Positions 1-9,063 of a DNA stretch of 64,000 nucleotides are shown here, piece after piece. Below the pieces are notes generated by a model. That model was not told the origin of the DNA and searched no databases. It saw nothing but the letters and a program-made list of their open reading frames with translations. This DNA is from Mesorhizobium loti. GTDB taxonomy: Bacteria > Pseudomonadota > Alphaproteobacteria > Rhizobiales > Rhizobiaceae. A program made the translations under genes and the position numbers. Where the stretch lies: contig AP017605.1 in assembly GCA_002356515.1 (NCBI GenBank), positions 6,309,020 to 6,373,019 on the forward strand, written 5' to 3'. Numbering within the stretch: position 1 is the first letter of the stretch; every line of letters starts with the position of its first letter.

Positions 1-1
1 T

Positions 2-124
2 CGACGAACTCACGCGCAAACTCATTGCCGACGCAAAGGCCCTTGGCATTAAGCGGAGCGAGAAGAGGTCAACAGCCTCTATCGGACGATCCTCGACGCG
101 ATTGTCATTACGACCCCAGCCTGA
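2..124 (+). pseudogene. 3' end fragment of an unidentified gene, frame disturbed
   Basis: The first ~65 bases read in one frame as DELTRKLIADAKALGI. From about base 63 the neighbouring frame reads EEVNSLYRTILDAIVITTPA and stops at a TGA (122-124). Both halves look like ordinary amphipathic protein, but no single frame joins them, so the gene is either frameshifted or one half is chance. The gene begins before the window and its product is not recognised. Confidence 0.3.
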
Positions 125-350
125 CCGAATAGCCCTTGCCACCAAGTACGATCCGAGGAATATAATCCTCTCATTTCGGCGACACTCCAACGGAGATCGC
201 CAATGTGGGACCGGCGCGGCCGAGCCAACCTTCAAAAAGCCTTTCCAGCACGCGGCGCGACCGTTTCATTCATCCTGTTTCCTGTCAGGGCAAACGACAG
301 TGCATGTAAATCGTTCCGTCGACCGGGCTGAGATCCTCAGCTGGTGCGTA

Positions 351-3300
351 CTATGAAGGATCGTCGAGAATCGTCCTCACCTTTTCGGCGAGATCTTCAA
401 GGCTGAAAGGCTTCGGTAAAAGCTGCGTTCCAGGATCGAGGATGCCGTTGTGAACGATGGCGTTGCGCGTGTAGCCCGTGGTGTAGAGGATCTTGAGCTT
501 GGGGTTGTCCTTGCGCAAGATATCCGCCAACTGGCGTCCAGACATTTCCGGCATAACGACGTCGGTGAATAGCAGGGACAGTTGCTGCCCGGCTTCAATC
601 ATCTTGATCGCTTCGTTAGGACCAATGGCTTCGACGACCGTATAGCCAAGTTCGCGCAACGCTTCGGCTGAGACGGCGCGGACGCGATCCTCGTCTTCAA
701 CCACCATGACGATTTCGCTTGGCAGGCCGCCATCTATCGACCTTGGTTTGAGCTCGGGAGTATCCTGGTTGGTGCTGCCATAATGCCGTGGCAGATAGAT
801 CTTGATCGTCGTGCCGACGCCGGGCTCGGAGTATATTCTGACGTTGCCGCCCGATTGCCGGACAAAACCGTAAACCTGGCTGAGGCCAAGTCCGGTCCCC
901 TTGCCAACGCCCTTGGTCGTGTAAAAGGGATCGAAGGCCTTGGCGAGAACATCCGGGGTCATGCCCGTGCCGGTATCGGTCACGGCGATTAGCACGAATT
1001 GTCCGGCCGCAATGGCGGACTCACGAGCGTATCGCTCATCGACATAGGCGTTCGACGTCTCAATGGTCAGCTTGCCGCCGTTGGGCATGGCGTCACGTGC
1101 GTTGACCGACAGGTTGAGCAAGGCGCTTTCCAGCTGACTGGGATCGGCCTTGACCTGCCAGAGGCCGGCACCGAAAGCCGTCTCCACCTTGATCGTCTCG
1201 CCGAGCGTGCGCATCAAGAGATCGGTCATCCCGCCGACCAGGCGGTTCGCGTTGATGGGCTCCGGCTTGAGCGGTTGCTGTCGCGAAAAGGCCAAGAGCC
1301 GCTGGGTAAGGGCGGCGGCACGGTGAGCCCCATCCATGGCGCCTTCGACAAATCGGCCGACGTCTGTCTCACCCTTGGTCAATTTGCGCTGAAGCAGATT
1401 GAGTCCACCGATAATGACCGCAAGCATGTTGTTGAAGTCGTGCGCAATCCCCCCCGTCAACTGGCCGACTGCCTCCATTTTTTGAACCTGCCGCAGCTGT
1501 TCCTCTGTCTTAGAACGTTCCGCCACTTCGTCGATGACGCGTTGTTCCAGCGTAGCGTTGAGTGTCTGCAGTGCGGCCTCTGCGCGCCGTCTTTCAGCCA
1601 ATTCGCGTTCGCTTGACTGGAAGAGGCGGGCATTGTCGATGGCCGTTGCTGCATGGCCGGCGATGCCGAGGAGAGCACTCTCATGTTCAGGACGAAACTT
1701 GCCGGTTTCCGCGTGACCGAAGAACAAACCGCCCAGAACTTCGCCGGAGTTCGACACGACTGGCACCGCCAGATAGGAGCGAACCGGGAGATGGCCTTCC
1801 GGCATGCCCTTGCGCGGCGCGTTCTTGCCGTACCGTGGATCCTTGAGAATGTCGTCCGATCGAACGACGCCTGTCCCAAGGAAGGTCGGTTCGAACATCG
1901 CCGTCGCGCGTGGCATGGGGTAATTTTGGAAGGCCGAACGTGGAGCACCTGACAGGGCGTAGAGCATGTAGCTGCCGCCCTGGTCGTCGAGCACGTTGTA
2001 GAAGAAAGCTCCAAACTGCGCTCCGGAAAGTTCTACGCCGGCATCGGTGGTGATTTGCACGATTTTGTCGAGATCGAGTTCGGCAGCGACCGCCGCTCCG
2101 GTATCGTTCATGATCTTGAGGTGTCGCTCGGCCTTCTTGCGATCGGAAATGTCGATCACAGTGCCGATAAATCTAATGGCCTTGCTGGCTTCGAAAATGG
2201 CATGCCCGCTTGCCGCCACCCAACGCTCGATACCGTCCTCCAGGCCAATGGTTCGGTACTCGATGTTAAATCCCTCCAGACTGTCTGGAGCGATTGCCCG
2301 CCTGACCGCCTCATCTGCCCGGATGCGGTCGTCTGGATGGAGGCCGGCGATGAAGGAGCCCTCATACGAGACCTCATCGGCCGACGTAATGCCGAACAAT
2401 GCGCGACATTGTGCGTCCCACCGCAAATGGTCAGCGACCGGGTCGTAGTCCCAGATGCCGATTGCAGCCGCTTGGGTAGCCAGGCTCAGGCGCTCCGCGG
2501 TCTCGGCAGCGCCCTGATCCGACCTGACCCGTTCTATATGCGCCCACGACCGCTCGGTTACTTCGGTGAGAAGTGCAAGCTCATTCTGCGTCCAGACCCG
2601 TGGCGCGCTGTCGTGGATCGCCATCAGCGCAGTCAGGCGCCCCTCTTTGACCAGAGGCATGCAGATGGTGGCAGCGATTCCAATATTCTGGAACGTTGCG
2701 GCTTCTTCTGGGGCAAGCTCGGCGCGATTGTCATTGATGATCAGCGGCAAACCCTGATGGAGCCGGAGAACGGCAAGTTCGCCAAAGTCCCGGAGACTGT
2801 AGTAGCCAACGATGCTGGAAGAGCCTTGTCGGTGCCAATCTCCGCGAATCGTAAAGTGGTCCTGGTCAGGCTCCATGTCGGCATAGGCACAGATTGCGAC
2901 GCCGAGATGCTCGCCAAGCATTCTGGTCGTGATCTCAAGCACTGCGTCCGCGTCAGTACTTCTCGATGTTTCTTTCCCCAGTCCGTCGAGGAAGCGCAAG
3001 CGACCTTCATTCTGCCTCAACTCCGCTTGCGCGCGCCGCCGTTCGACTGCGGTGCGCGTTCGCTCCGCCATCTCGCGAACGAATTCGATCTCTTCCTCCG
3101 ACCAGGATCGGGGTCTGTTGTGATTGAGGTAGAGCAGGGCCACAAAGCCACCGCGCTCGGTGACCGGCATGTTGATCAGCGACTGGGCGCTGATCGCCTT
3201 CAAAGCCTCTGGATTCCGGCTTGTCCGTGGATCTTTGTCCGCGTCCTCAAGGACCACAGTGATGCCACGCTTGAGATCATCGATATACGTGCCGTAGTCG

Positions 3301-4403
3301 CGAAAATGCAGCACCCCGGCCAAGCTCTTGATCCCGGGGGCATTCCAGTCGCGTTCGATGGAGATGGTCTCGTTCGCGAGATCGATCGTTCCATATCCCG
3401 CCCGGCTTACATCCAGTTCCCGTCCAATGATTTCGGCCGCCGCATAAGCCAGCTCGTCGGGGTCTTCGACCAGGCGCACAACGTCGCCAAGTTCGGCGAG
3501 GGCAGCGCTCCTCTTCCTCGCACGAAACGTTTCTGTGACGTCAAACCCTTCGCAGAATATTCCTGTGATGATGTTCCCGCCATCGTAGAGCGGTGCGTAG
3601 ATGAACGTCAGATAGCGCGTCTCCTCCGGACTATCCGCCGAGCGGCGAAATCGCACAGGAACGCCCTGCGCTTCAAAAGTCGTGCCGCTTTTGAAGACGT
3701 CGTCCAGCCGCTCAAAAAAACCTTGTCCATCCATACTGGGAACGGCATCCCGAATGGGCTTCGAGAGCCAATCGCCGCTGTTGAAAACCTGGCGATGGGC
3801 GTCATTCACGAATTCAACGACATGGTCGCGACCGCACATGATAATGATGAAGCCTGGTGCTTGTTCGAACAGATGGATATGACGTTCAGCAGCGAGGCGT
3901 TCGCGCTTTTCGGCCCGGAAGCGATCCGTGGTTTCCGTGCAGACGCCAAACAGGCCGCCGGTCGTCCCAGTCTCCGGCTGTGTGACCGGGTTGTAGGAGA
4001 AGGCGAAATGGGTCTCTTCCGGCGCGCCGTGCTTGTCGATCCGGATCTCAATGTCGTCCATATGGACTGACTGGCCCTGGTAAACCAGATCAAACATCGG
4101 GCCGATCGTCTCCCATGCCTCTGCCCAGACCTGTTGGCTGGGCAGGCCGAGAGCGGTCGGGTGCTTGCGGCCAAGGATAGGGATGAAGGCATCGTTGTAG
4201 AGCCAGATGCGGTCCTGGCCCCAGACGACGAACATAGGTTGCGCAGAGCCTAGAATGAGATCGACGAGTGTCTTCAGCTCTGTGGGCCATGAAGACACCG
4301 GCCCAATAGATGTAGCGCTCCAGCCAAACGAGCCGATACGCTCAGCCATTTCTCCGGCGCTGCGAAACGCGGCGCTCGCCCTGTCCTTGCTGGATGGTCC
4401 CAA
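351..4403 (-). CDS. Multi-sensor hybrid histidine kinase (PAS/GAF, HisKA, HATPase, REC)
   Basis: A very large soluble sensor kinase of about 1350 aa. Approximate domain order: PAS 30-155, PAS 165-295, GAF 300-455, GAF 470-625, PAS 635-755, GAF 770-925, coiled coil, HisKA with the phospho-acceptor His in GGIAHDFNN (~987), HATPase_c with N box LLNLSVNARDAM and G box GKGTGLGLS, and a C-terminal receiver with Asp in LLFTDVVMPEMSG (~1280). No membrane segment is visible, so it should sense a cytoplasmic signal. The open frame extends to 4511, but its first ~36 codons look non-coding and overlap a perfect palindrome. A TTG at 4403 preceded by GGGGGA at good spacing is preferred; an ATG at 4349 is possible. 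The attached receiver suggests a phosphorelay. The ligand is unknown. Confidence 0.9.
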   Translation of the reverse strand: MGPSSKDRASAAFRSAGEMAERIGSFGWSATSIGPVSSWPTELKTLVDLILGSAQPMFVVWGQDRIWLYNDAFIPILGRKHPTALGLPSQQVWAEAWETIGPMFDLVYQGQSVHMDDIEIRIDKHGAPEETHFAFSYNPVTQPETGTTGGLFGVCTETTDRFRAEKRERLAAERHIHLFEQAPGFIIIMCGRDHVVEFVNDAHRQVFNSGDWLSKPIRDAVPSMDGQGFFERLDDVFKSGTTFEAQGVPVRFRRSADSPEETRYLTFIYAPLYDGGNIITGIFCEGFDVTETFRARKRSAALAELGDVVRLVEDPDELAYAAAEIIGRELDVSRAGYGTIDLANETISIERDWNAPGIKSLAGVLHFRDYGTYIDDLKRGITVVLEDADKDPRTSRNPEALKAISAQSLINMPVTERGGFVALLYLNHNRPRSWSEEEIEFVREMAERTRTAVERRRAQAELRQNEGRLRFLDGLGKETSRSTDADAVLEITTRMLGEHLGVAICAYADMEPDQDHFTIRGDWHRQGSSSIVGYYSLRDFGELAVLRLHQGLPLIINDNRAELAPEEAATFQNIGIAATICMPLVKEGRLTALMAIHDSAPRVWTQNELALLTEVTERSWAHIERVRSDQGAAETAERLSLATQAAAIGIWDYDPVADHLRWDAQCRALFGITSADEVSYEGSFIAGLHPDDRIRADEAVRRAIAPDSLEGFNIEYRTIGLEDGIERWVAASGHAIFEASKAIRFIGTVIDISDRKKAERHLKIMNDTGAAVAAELDLDKIVQITTDAGVELSGAQFGAFFYNVLDDQGGSYMLYALSGAPRSAFQNYPMPRATAMFEPTFLGTGVVRSDDILKDPRYGKNAPRKGMPEGHLPVRSYLAVPVVSNSGEVLGGLFFGHAETGKFRPEHESALLGIAGHAATAIDNARLFQSSERELAERRRAEAALQTLNATLEQRVIDEVAERSKTEEQLRQVQKMEAVGQLTGGIAHDFNNMLAVIIGGLNLLQRKLTKGETDVGRFVEGAMDGAHRAAALTQRLLAFSRQQPLKPEPINANRLVGGMTDLLMRTLGETIKVETAFGAGLWQVKADPSQLESALLNLSVNARDAMPNGGKLTIETSNAYVDERYARESAIAAGQFVLIAVTDTGTGMTPDVLAKAFDPFYTTKGVGKGTGLGLSQVYGFVRQSGGNVRIYSEPGVGTTIKIYLPRHYGSTNQDTPELKPRSIDGGLPSEIVMVVEDEDRVRAVSAEALRELGYTVVEAIGPNEAIKMIEAGQQLSLLFTDVVMPEMSGRQLADILRKDNPKLKILYTTGYTRNAIVHNGILDPGTQLLPKPFSLEDLAEKVRTILDDPS

Positions 4404-4506
4404 GATATCCCCCGAAATATCGAACCGGACAAAACGGCGGAACTCGGTTTTGGTTGCACGGCAAGGGGCAGGGCAGCGGGCGCTGCATGAAAGCGGACGC
4501 GGTATC

Positions 4507-4542
4507 GACATCGCTGTTCAATTTTCGTTGAACAGCGATGTC
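4507..4542. promoter_or_regulatory. Perfect 15-bp inverted repeat upstream of the hybrid kinase gene
   Basis: Arms 4507-4521 and 4528-4542 are exact reverse complements around a 6-base loop. There is no T-tract on either side, so a terminator is unlikely. The position, about 105 bp upstream of the preferred kinase start, fits an operator for a dimeric repressor or a leader hairpin. The role is inferred. Confidence 0.5.
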
Positions 4543-4663
4543 TCCGGTGACCCAGCAGACAACGAAAGCCGCCCGCAACCGGGACCGAACATCCAAGATT
4601 ACGCAAAAGCAAAGCGGGCATAGGACCCAAAGTAGACATCTATCCAGGCGCGCTGACAGGACC

Positions 4664-4696
4664 CGAACACGCATCCTCGCTGACAGTGCGTGTTCG
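4664..4696. terminator. 10-bp inverted repeat after the BrkB-family gene
   Basis: Arms 4664-4673 and 4687-4696 are perfect complements with a 13-base loop. It starts just past the stop codon of the minus-strand membrane protein gene. No U-tract follows, so it could be a transcript-stabilising 3' hairpin rather than an intrinsic terminator. Confidence 0.4.
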
Positions 4697-4704
4697 TTCG
4701 ATAG

Positions 4705-5826
4705 TCAGTCTGCGGTTTTGCCCAACGTGTCCGCTACCACAGCACCTCGCTTGCCCATGGGCAGGGGAGGGCCTGTGGTCGAGTCCACGGCTGTCTGATG
4801 CTCCATCTCGGCATTGATGGCTGCGCCAGCAATGAGAATGATGACGGAAATCCATGTCCACATCATCAAACCGACAACAGCCCCTAGCGACCCGTAGGTG
4901 GCGTTGTAGTTGGCGAAATGCTGCAGATAGAACGAGAACAGCCAAGATGCTGCGATCCATGCCACCGTCGCAATCAATGCTCCCCAACTCAGCCAGCGCC
5001 ACTTGGCGCGCTCGCGGCTCGGTCCGAAGCGATAGAGCAAGGAAATTCCGGTCAGCATCGCACCGACAAGGATCGGCCACCGAGATACAGCGACAAGGGT
5101 TTCCGTCCACGCATCAAGATAGAAATAGCCCAAAAGTGCTGGAACGACGCCCACCGTGAGCAACAGCACGATGCCAATCAGCAGCGCTCCAACCGTGAAC
5201 AGGATCGACATGAGGTTGAGCGTGACGAAGCTACGTTTTTCGCGTTCCTCATAGGCAATGTTCATGGCATCAAACAGTGCCTTCATACCACTGTTGGAAC
5301 TCCAAAGTGCGATACCAAGCCCGACGAAAAAACCTATGCCGAGCGCCCCTGGTTTCTGCTTGGCCAAAGCTTGCAACTGGCCGCGAATGAGGTCCAACCC
5401 ACCCGATGGCAGCAATCCGCCGAGATAGGCGACATGGTCGGCAACCGAAACCGGGTCGGCGACAAAGCCGTAGATCGAAATGAACGCGGCCAGCGCTGGA
5501 AACAGTGCCAACAACAGGTAGAAAGTGGCACCGGCGGCGACGAGCAGAACCCGGTCCTTGTTGAATTCCTCCCACAAGCGCCAGAAAATATCTTTCCATC
5601 CAAGCGCTGATATTTGGGACGGCCAAGCCGCGTCGCGGCCGCGGTCCCCGCCCTCCGACCGCAGAGCGGCCTTACTCTCTTCCGTAGTGGATGCCGCGCG
5701 ACTGGCCGCTTCTCCATCGATCAACGAGGCCTCTTTGCCGGTTGGCTGCGGGCTTCGTCTGGCTTTCGAAGTCACTCGTTTAACCTCACTGTGTCGACCA
5801 CGACTCCAGCGTGTGCGCCAGTGCAT
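4705..5826 (-). CDS. YihY/BrkB family inner-membrane protein
   Basis: About 373 aa. A charged, low-complexity N-terminal tail (~90 aa) is followed by a six-helix YihY core. It begins near WKDIFWRLWEEFNKDRVL and includes the family-typical GATFYLLLALFPALAAFISIYG, GIGFFVGLGIALWSSNSGMKALFDAMN and a Tyr/Gly-rich penultimate helix. The family was once called ribonuclease BN but is now regarded as an uncharacterised membrane protein. The open frame runs to 5925. However, an EcfG-like promoter lies at 5909-5934, and the ATG at 5826 has a purine-rich AAGAGAAGGA upstream, so the shorter start is chosen. The promoter points to stress induction. The substrate is unknown. Confidence 0.85.
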   Translation of the reverse strand: MHWRTRWSRGRHSEVKRVTSKARRSPQPTGKEASLIDGEAASRAASTTEESKAALRSEGGDRGRDAAWPSQISALGWKDIFWRLWEEFNKDRVLLVAAGATFYLLLALFPALAAFISIYGFVADPVSVADHVAYLGGLLPSGGLDLIRGQLQALAKQKPGALGIGFFVGLGIALWSSNSGMKALFDAMNIAYEEREKRSFVTLNLMSILFTVGALLIGIVLLLTVGVVPALLGYFYLDAWTETLVAVSRWPILVGAMLTGISLLYRFGPSRERAKWRWLSWGALIATVAWIAASWLFSFYLQHFANYNATYGSLGAVVGLMMWTWISVIILIAGAAINAEMEHQTAVDSTTGPPLPMGKRGAVVADTLGKTAD

Positions 5827-5908
5827 TCCTTCTCTTGACCCGTTGTTGTTGGGTTGCTGCCGATCGCTTCCACCAATTCGCCTCCTATGCCCGGGCCCGA
5901 GTCCTCTC

Positions 5909-5934
5909 AACGCCGTGAACGGCATAGCTGTTCC
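5909..5934 (-). promoter_or_regulatory. EcfG-type promoter for the BrkB-family gene
   Basis: On the minus strand the site reads GGAAC, 17 bases, CGTT. This matches the alphaproteobacterial general stress sigma factor consensus (GGAAC-N16/17-CGTT). It ends about 80 bp upstream of the chosen ATG. Confidence 0.55.
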
Positions 5935-5997
5935 CGCTAACCCAACGCGCCCTCAAGCGGCAACGCATGCAGCCTGATAAGTCGCGTGCAACATCGG

Positions 5998-6186
5998 CTA
6001 TCCGTTCGCTGATTTCTTCTTGGCCGCCGCTGGATTTTGACCGGTCGCTGCCGACGTCTTTGCGTCTTTGGAATGAGCCGCGATCGCCGGGCCGGCGCCG
6101 GTTGCCTTGCGCATGTCTCCACTCGTTTTTTTGTCGGCTGGCGCCTTGCGATCCAGGCCTGAGAACAACTTGCCGAAAAAGCCCAT
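5998..6186 (-). CDS. Small Lys/Ala-rich hypothetical protein
   Basis: A 62-aa product starting MGFFGKLFSGLDRK and ending in an Ala/Lys-rich low-complexity tail. The start at 6186 is supported by AGGAG seven bases upstream; the longer frame to 6252 is not. The N-terminus resembles the short amphipathic start of many uncharacterised rhizobial stress proteins, but no family is recognised. It lies 92 bp downstream of the YciF-like gene on the same strand and may be co-transcribed with it. Confidence 0.6.
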   Translation of the reverse strand: MGFFGKLFSGLDRKAPADKKTSGDMRKATGAGPAIAAHSKDAKTSAATGQNPAAAKKKSANG

Positions 6187-6278
6187 GTCATACTCCTGTT
6201 GCGCCGCTGAGATGCCGATGCGCTGATTGTGTGGATGAGCCCTGGCAACCAAGGCTCACCCAAAGGCGATAAACCTTG

Positions 6279-6791
6279 CTACGCCGCTTCTGCGGCGACG
6301 TTGACCGCCGACTCCGCGATCTCGGTAAGGGCGACGTCCGTCTTCTTCTCTTCGGCGAGCGTGAGGTCCAACAGCTGGACCGCCGCAGTCAATCCGAGTT
6401 CCGACGCCCAGGTGCGCAGGGTGCCGTAGCGAGAAATCTCGTAGTGTTCGACTGCCTGCGCAGCGGCAAGGAGACCAGCATCCAGGGCAGGGCTGCCCTT
6501 GTACTCCTCGATAATCTCAGCGCCTTCCTCGGTAATACCCATGATGGCAGCGCAGGTCTTGGCCTGGGGCTTCATACCGAGAATCTCGAAGATTTCTTCG
6601 AGCCTCGCCACATGCTCCTGCGTTTCGCCGTGATGCTTTTCGAACGCCGCCTTCAGCTCGGGGCTCTGCGCGGCCTTAGCCATCTTCGGCAATGTCGAGA
6701 GGATTTTTTTCTCGGCGAAATAGATGTCCTTGAGCGTATCTCGGAACAGTTCGCCTAGACCCTTGGTCGTGGCCGGTTTTGTGGTCGCCAT
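6279..6791 (-). CDS. YciF-like ferritin-fold protein (DUF892)
   Basis: 170 aa of mostly four-helix-bundle character. Family hallmarks visible are LFRDTLKDIYFAEKKIL near the start, a central EKHHGETQEHVARLEEIFE, CAAIMGITEEG, and a later AAQAVEHYEISRYGTLRTWA. The His and Glu residues in these segments are the presumed di-metal ligands. The family is induced by osmotic and general stress in enterobacteria and rhizobia; its reaction is unsettled. The start is preceded by GGAG. An EcfG-like promoter lies about 50 bp upstream, so stress-sigma control is likely. Confidence 0.92.
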   Translation of the reverse strand: MATTKPATTKGLGELFRDTLKDIYFAEKKILSTLPKMAKAAQSPELKAAFEKHHGETQEHVARLEEIFEILGMKPQAKTCAAIMGITEEGAEIIEEYKGSPALDAGLLAAAQAVEHYEISRYGTLRTWASELGLTAAVQLLDLTLAEEKKTDVALTEIAESAVNVAAEAA

Positions 6792-6839
6792 CTGGCTATC
6801 TCCTGGTTTGTTTGGCTTCTCAAATCAAGGCGCAGAGGC

Positions 6840-6864
6840 AACTTCGCGCTTGCTGAGTGGTTCC
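6840..6864 (-). promoter_or_regulatory. EcfG-type promoter for the YciF-like gene
   Basis: On the minus strand GGAAC is followed by 17 bases and GTTG. The -10-like element is about 50 bp from the ATG at 6791. YciF-family genes are typical general-stress targets, which supports the call. Confidence 0.6.
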
Positions 6865-7248
6865 GCCCCAAGGAAAAAAAGCAAGTGCCGGATATTCGAT
6901 GCGGTTAGGCAACCGACGCCTCGCTGGGCCATTTAGGGTGCCGGGCCAGGACAGAAGCGAGTGATGTTCGAGTATCCAATGCGCAATGCGGGCATTCTCA
7001 AACTGGGCGACGTTCCGTTGCTCTGGCGCCTTCAGCAAGCACCCTGCCTGCCGATGCCTCGGCCAAGGAACGCGAGGCACACGCCGCAACGCTGGTGACG
7101 TTGTTCAAGACACATCGGAACTTTGCTGGTGTTCATCCTGCAAGCGAAAGGTAGGTCATTGAGGATCTGGCTGCTGTTATGGCACCGGGCAACCGGTGCG
7201 CCGCAGCTTTGCAGCCTGCCTGATTGCCGCGAAGAGCCTTCCCTCATG
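6865..7248. other. Intergenic stretch, no gene seen
   Basis: The stretch between the YciF-like promoter and the PRC-barrel promoter has only short open frames with poor composition and no ribosome site. Nothing else is recognised in it. Confidence 0.5.
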
Positions 7249-7273
7249 GGAACCCTTAGCCTCCTCGCAGATT
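7249..7273 (+). promoter_or_regulatory. Weak EcfG-like promoter for the PRC-barrel gene
   Basis: GGAAC, 16 bases, GATT. The -35 element is perfect and the -10 element is poor. It lies 33 bp upstream of the ATG at 7307. Confidence 0.35.
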
Positions 7274-7306
7274 GGTGACACACCCAACCCATGAGGAGAT
7301 GCAACG

Positions 7307-7591
7307 ATGGACCACACCAATCATGTAAGGCTTGCCAGCAGTGAACTGACTCCAGAGATTCTTGACGGCGCGACCATCTATGGCGCTGACAACGAAAAGG
7401 TCGGCACCGTTTCTCATCAGCACGGCAGCCAGATTGTCATTGACGTAGGTGGCTTTCTCGGCATCGGCGCCAAGCCGGTGGCGGTTTCGGCCAACCAACT
7501 CGATTTCATGCGCGATGAAGAAGGTGATGTTCATGCCGTTACCACCTGGACCAAGGACCAGCTCGAAGACATGCCAGAGCACCAAGATTGA
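7307..7591 (+). CDS. PRC-barrel domain protein
   Basis: 94 aa. The central part (LDGATIYGADNEKVGTVSHQ through the GGFLGIGAKPVAV segment) is a classic PRC-barrel strand pattern. The tail is acidic and ends in TWTKDQLEDMPEH, a common end in rhizobial PRC-barrel proteins. These small proteins are often stress-induced; their binding partner is unknown. The ribosome site GAGGAG lies 10 bases before the ATG. The next gene starts 57 bp later on the same strand, so the two are probably one transcript. Confidence 0.85.
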   Translation: MDHTNHVRLASSELTPEILDGATIYGADNEKVGTVSHQHGSQIVIDVGGFLGIGAKPVAVSANQLDFMRDEEGDVHAVTTWTKDQLEDMPEHQD

Positions 7592-7648
7592 GATTGGCGG
7601 CCGGCATCGTCAGGCCCCTCTGCCAACAGAAAAAGCCGGGAGTCTGCA

Positions 7649-8155
7649 TTGGAAATCGTTCGTACCCAAGTCTTGAATGCCACCGCACCGAACGGCCAAG
7701 CGATATTGCGCGTGCTGTTCTGTGGCCAGGGCAATGAATGCGTTACCGTGGACATGGCCAACGTCGAGGGGGACGAGGAAATCGTGCTGGTCCGCGCGAA
7801 GGCTATCCTCGTCCAAACCGCCACCTTTGGTCTTGCCTCGAACGACTACGACGGCACCAGCAACGGCAACTTTGACGAAGTTTCGGTGACGTCGGTTAAG
7901 GAAGCGGCGGGCGATGTGTATGTTTTCGACTATCGCGACGGCGAAACCAGTCGGAGGATTCCTCCGTCCCACATGCCGAGCTTTGACGCCGCGCGCGCCG
8001 AAGCAATTCGCTGTGCGGTCGATCTCTTGGTCGATCTGGAGCCCGGAACAGATGATTTGTCTGGTTGGCTTGTGCGGGTCTCCGACGAACAGGGCGAACT
8101 GCTCTACACGGTGGATGTACAGGAGGCTGAGGCGGCTCGTCAGGCCAGCCAATAG
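7649..8155 (+). CDS. Hypothetical protein with a DUF6894-like C-terminal domain
   Basis: 168 aa from a TTG start; a later start cannot be excluded. The N-terminal ~80 residues (TQVLNATAPNGQAILRVLFC and onward) are unrecognised. The C-terminal half (VYVFDYRDGE..., AARAEAIRCAVDLL, VRVSDEQGELLYTVDV) fits the small rhizobial domain DUF6894, which has no known function. It follows the PRC-barrel gene closely and is ended by a strong terminator at 8274-8304. Confidence 0.7.
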   Translation: MEIVRTQVLNATAPNGQAILRVLFCGQGNECVTVDMANVEGDEEIVLVRAKAILVQTATFGLASNDYDGTSNGNFDEVSVTSVKEAAGDVYVFDYRDGETSRRIPPSHMPSFDAARAEAIRCAVDLLVDLEPGTDDLSGWLVRVSDEQGELLYTVDVQEAEAARQASQ

Positions 8156-8273
8156 CAAAGCGAGCCATTGCGTCCTTCGATGGACCACAGGCACGTGATT
8201 GTGGGACACGGAGCGTATCGATCCCCTCTGGCAAAACGAGCCGGAGACTTGGTCGGATAGCTTCACAATAAGC

Positions 8274-8304
8274 CTGCCGCCCTTGCCTCGGTGGCGGGTT
8301 TTTT
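8274..8304 (+). terminator. Rho-independent terminator after the 7307-8155 pair
   Basis: An 8-bp stem (8274-8281 with 8290-8297, two G-T pairs) with an 8-base loop, followed by G and six T. It lies 120 bp downstream of the stop codon. Confidence 0.75.
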
Positions 8305-8475
8305 GCTTGTCTCGGAACCTCGAAGCCTGCGGCAGGTTGAGCATGATGCAGCGTACCTTCCTGAGCGGCGCTGCCTGGTCCAGGTTTGCAACTTGATCGG
8401 TTTGGGTCTGACAGAGATCCGGACCCTTCTTCTGTTTTGGTTCCCCTTGGGCGCGCGCGCGGCGGCCAGGCCGCT

Positions 8476-8712
8476 CTAACCAGCAATCTTCCATTCATTT
8501 TGCCAACGGGCACGCACCGCCATCATTAGCATATCTCCACTTGCCATGCCGGTTTGGAACAGCCTTATCAGCTCGGCGGCAATCTCCTGTGCATCAGCTG
8601 TGTCGGGAAGAACGCAGAATTCAGCGCAAAGTGAGTCGAAGGCGAGCCTTAGGGTCTCAAGGTCGTTCGGGTAAAACGCCTCGTTTTGTGAGCGAATTGG
8701 TTGGTCAAGCAT
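8476..8712 (-). CDS. Small hypothetical protein
   Basis: 78 aa starting MLDQPIRSQNEAFYPNDLE, helical and acidic, with no membrane segment or signal peptide. GGAGG lies six bases upstream of the ATG, a strong ribosome site. Composition and codon use look genuine. Similar short proteins are common in Rhizobiales, but no family or function is recognised. It stands alone, with no gene close by on its strand. Confidence 0.65.
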   Translation of the reverse strand: MLDQPIRSQNEAFYPNDLETLRLAFDSLCAEFCVLPDTADAQEIAAELIRLFQTGMASGDMLMMAVRARWQNEWKIAG

Positions 8713-9033
8713 CAGGCGCCTCCATTACGGGCGAGAGTGCGATCGTCGCTCCCAAGCAGCGGAGCCCACAAATTGGCCGCCGACTGCCCAGCTATGGGAC
8801 AGTTCGCCAAGCGTGTCATTTCACTTTGACGTACCCGAACGATTAAATTACCCGCTTGGGCGCTGGCCCTTTGGGAACTTGCCCGGTGAATTTGTTGGAT
8901 TCCGCGGGTTCCTTGGCTGAAGGATAAACCGCGATCACTGCCTACAAAGTCACGTCGGTTCCTCGACGCTGAAAAGGCGTTTCGCGGATCATCGTGCACT
9001 TCGAGGGTGAGCGCACTTTCGATCGGTCGGTCT
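8713..9033. other. Intergenic stretch, no gene seen
   Basis: About 320 bp without a convincing open frame. It contains several GGAAC/GTTCC pentamers but none with a properly spaced CGTT partner. Confidence 0.5.
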
Positions 9034-9058
9034 GGAACATTAGTGGCTTCCAAAGGTT
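9034..9058 (+). promoter_or_regulatory. EcfG-type promoter for a small RNA
   Basis: GGAAC, 17 bases, GTTG. The same element in nearly the same local sequence recurs at 22390 and 23067. The expected transcription start is about base 9064. Confidence 0.6.
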
Positions 9059-9063
9059 GGTGA

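Noticed and set aside
2055..4070. 671-codon plus-strand open frame
   Set aside because: Lies wholly antisense to the hybrid histidine kinase, has no recognisable motif, and reflects high-GC third-position bias.
8870..8970. Further EcfG-like promoters at GGAAC/GTTCC pentamers
   Set aside because: The spacing to a CGTT-like element is 12-15 bases or the element is absent, and no start follows at a suitable distance.
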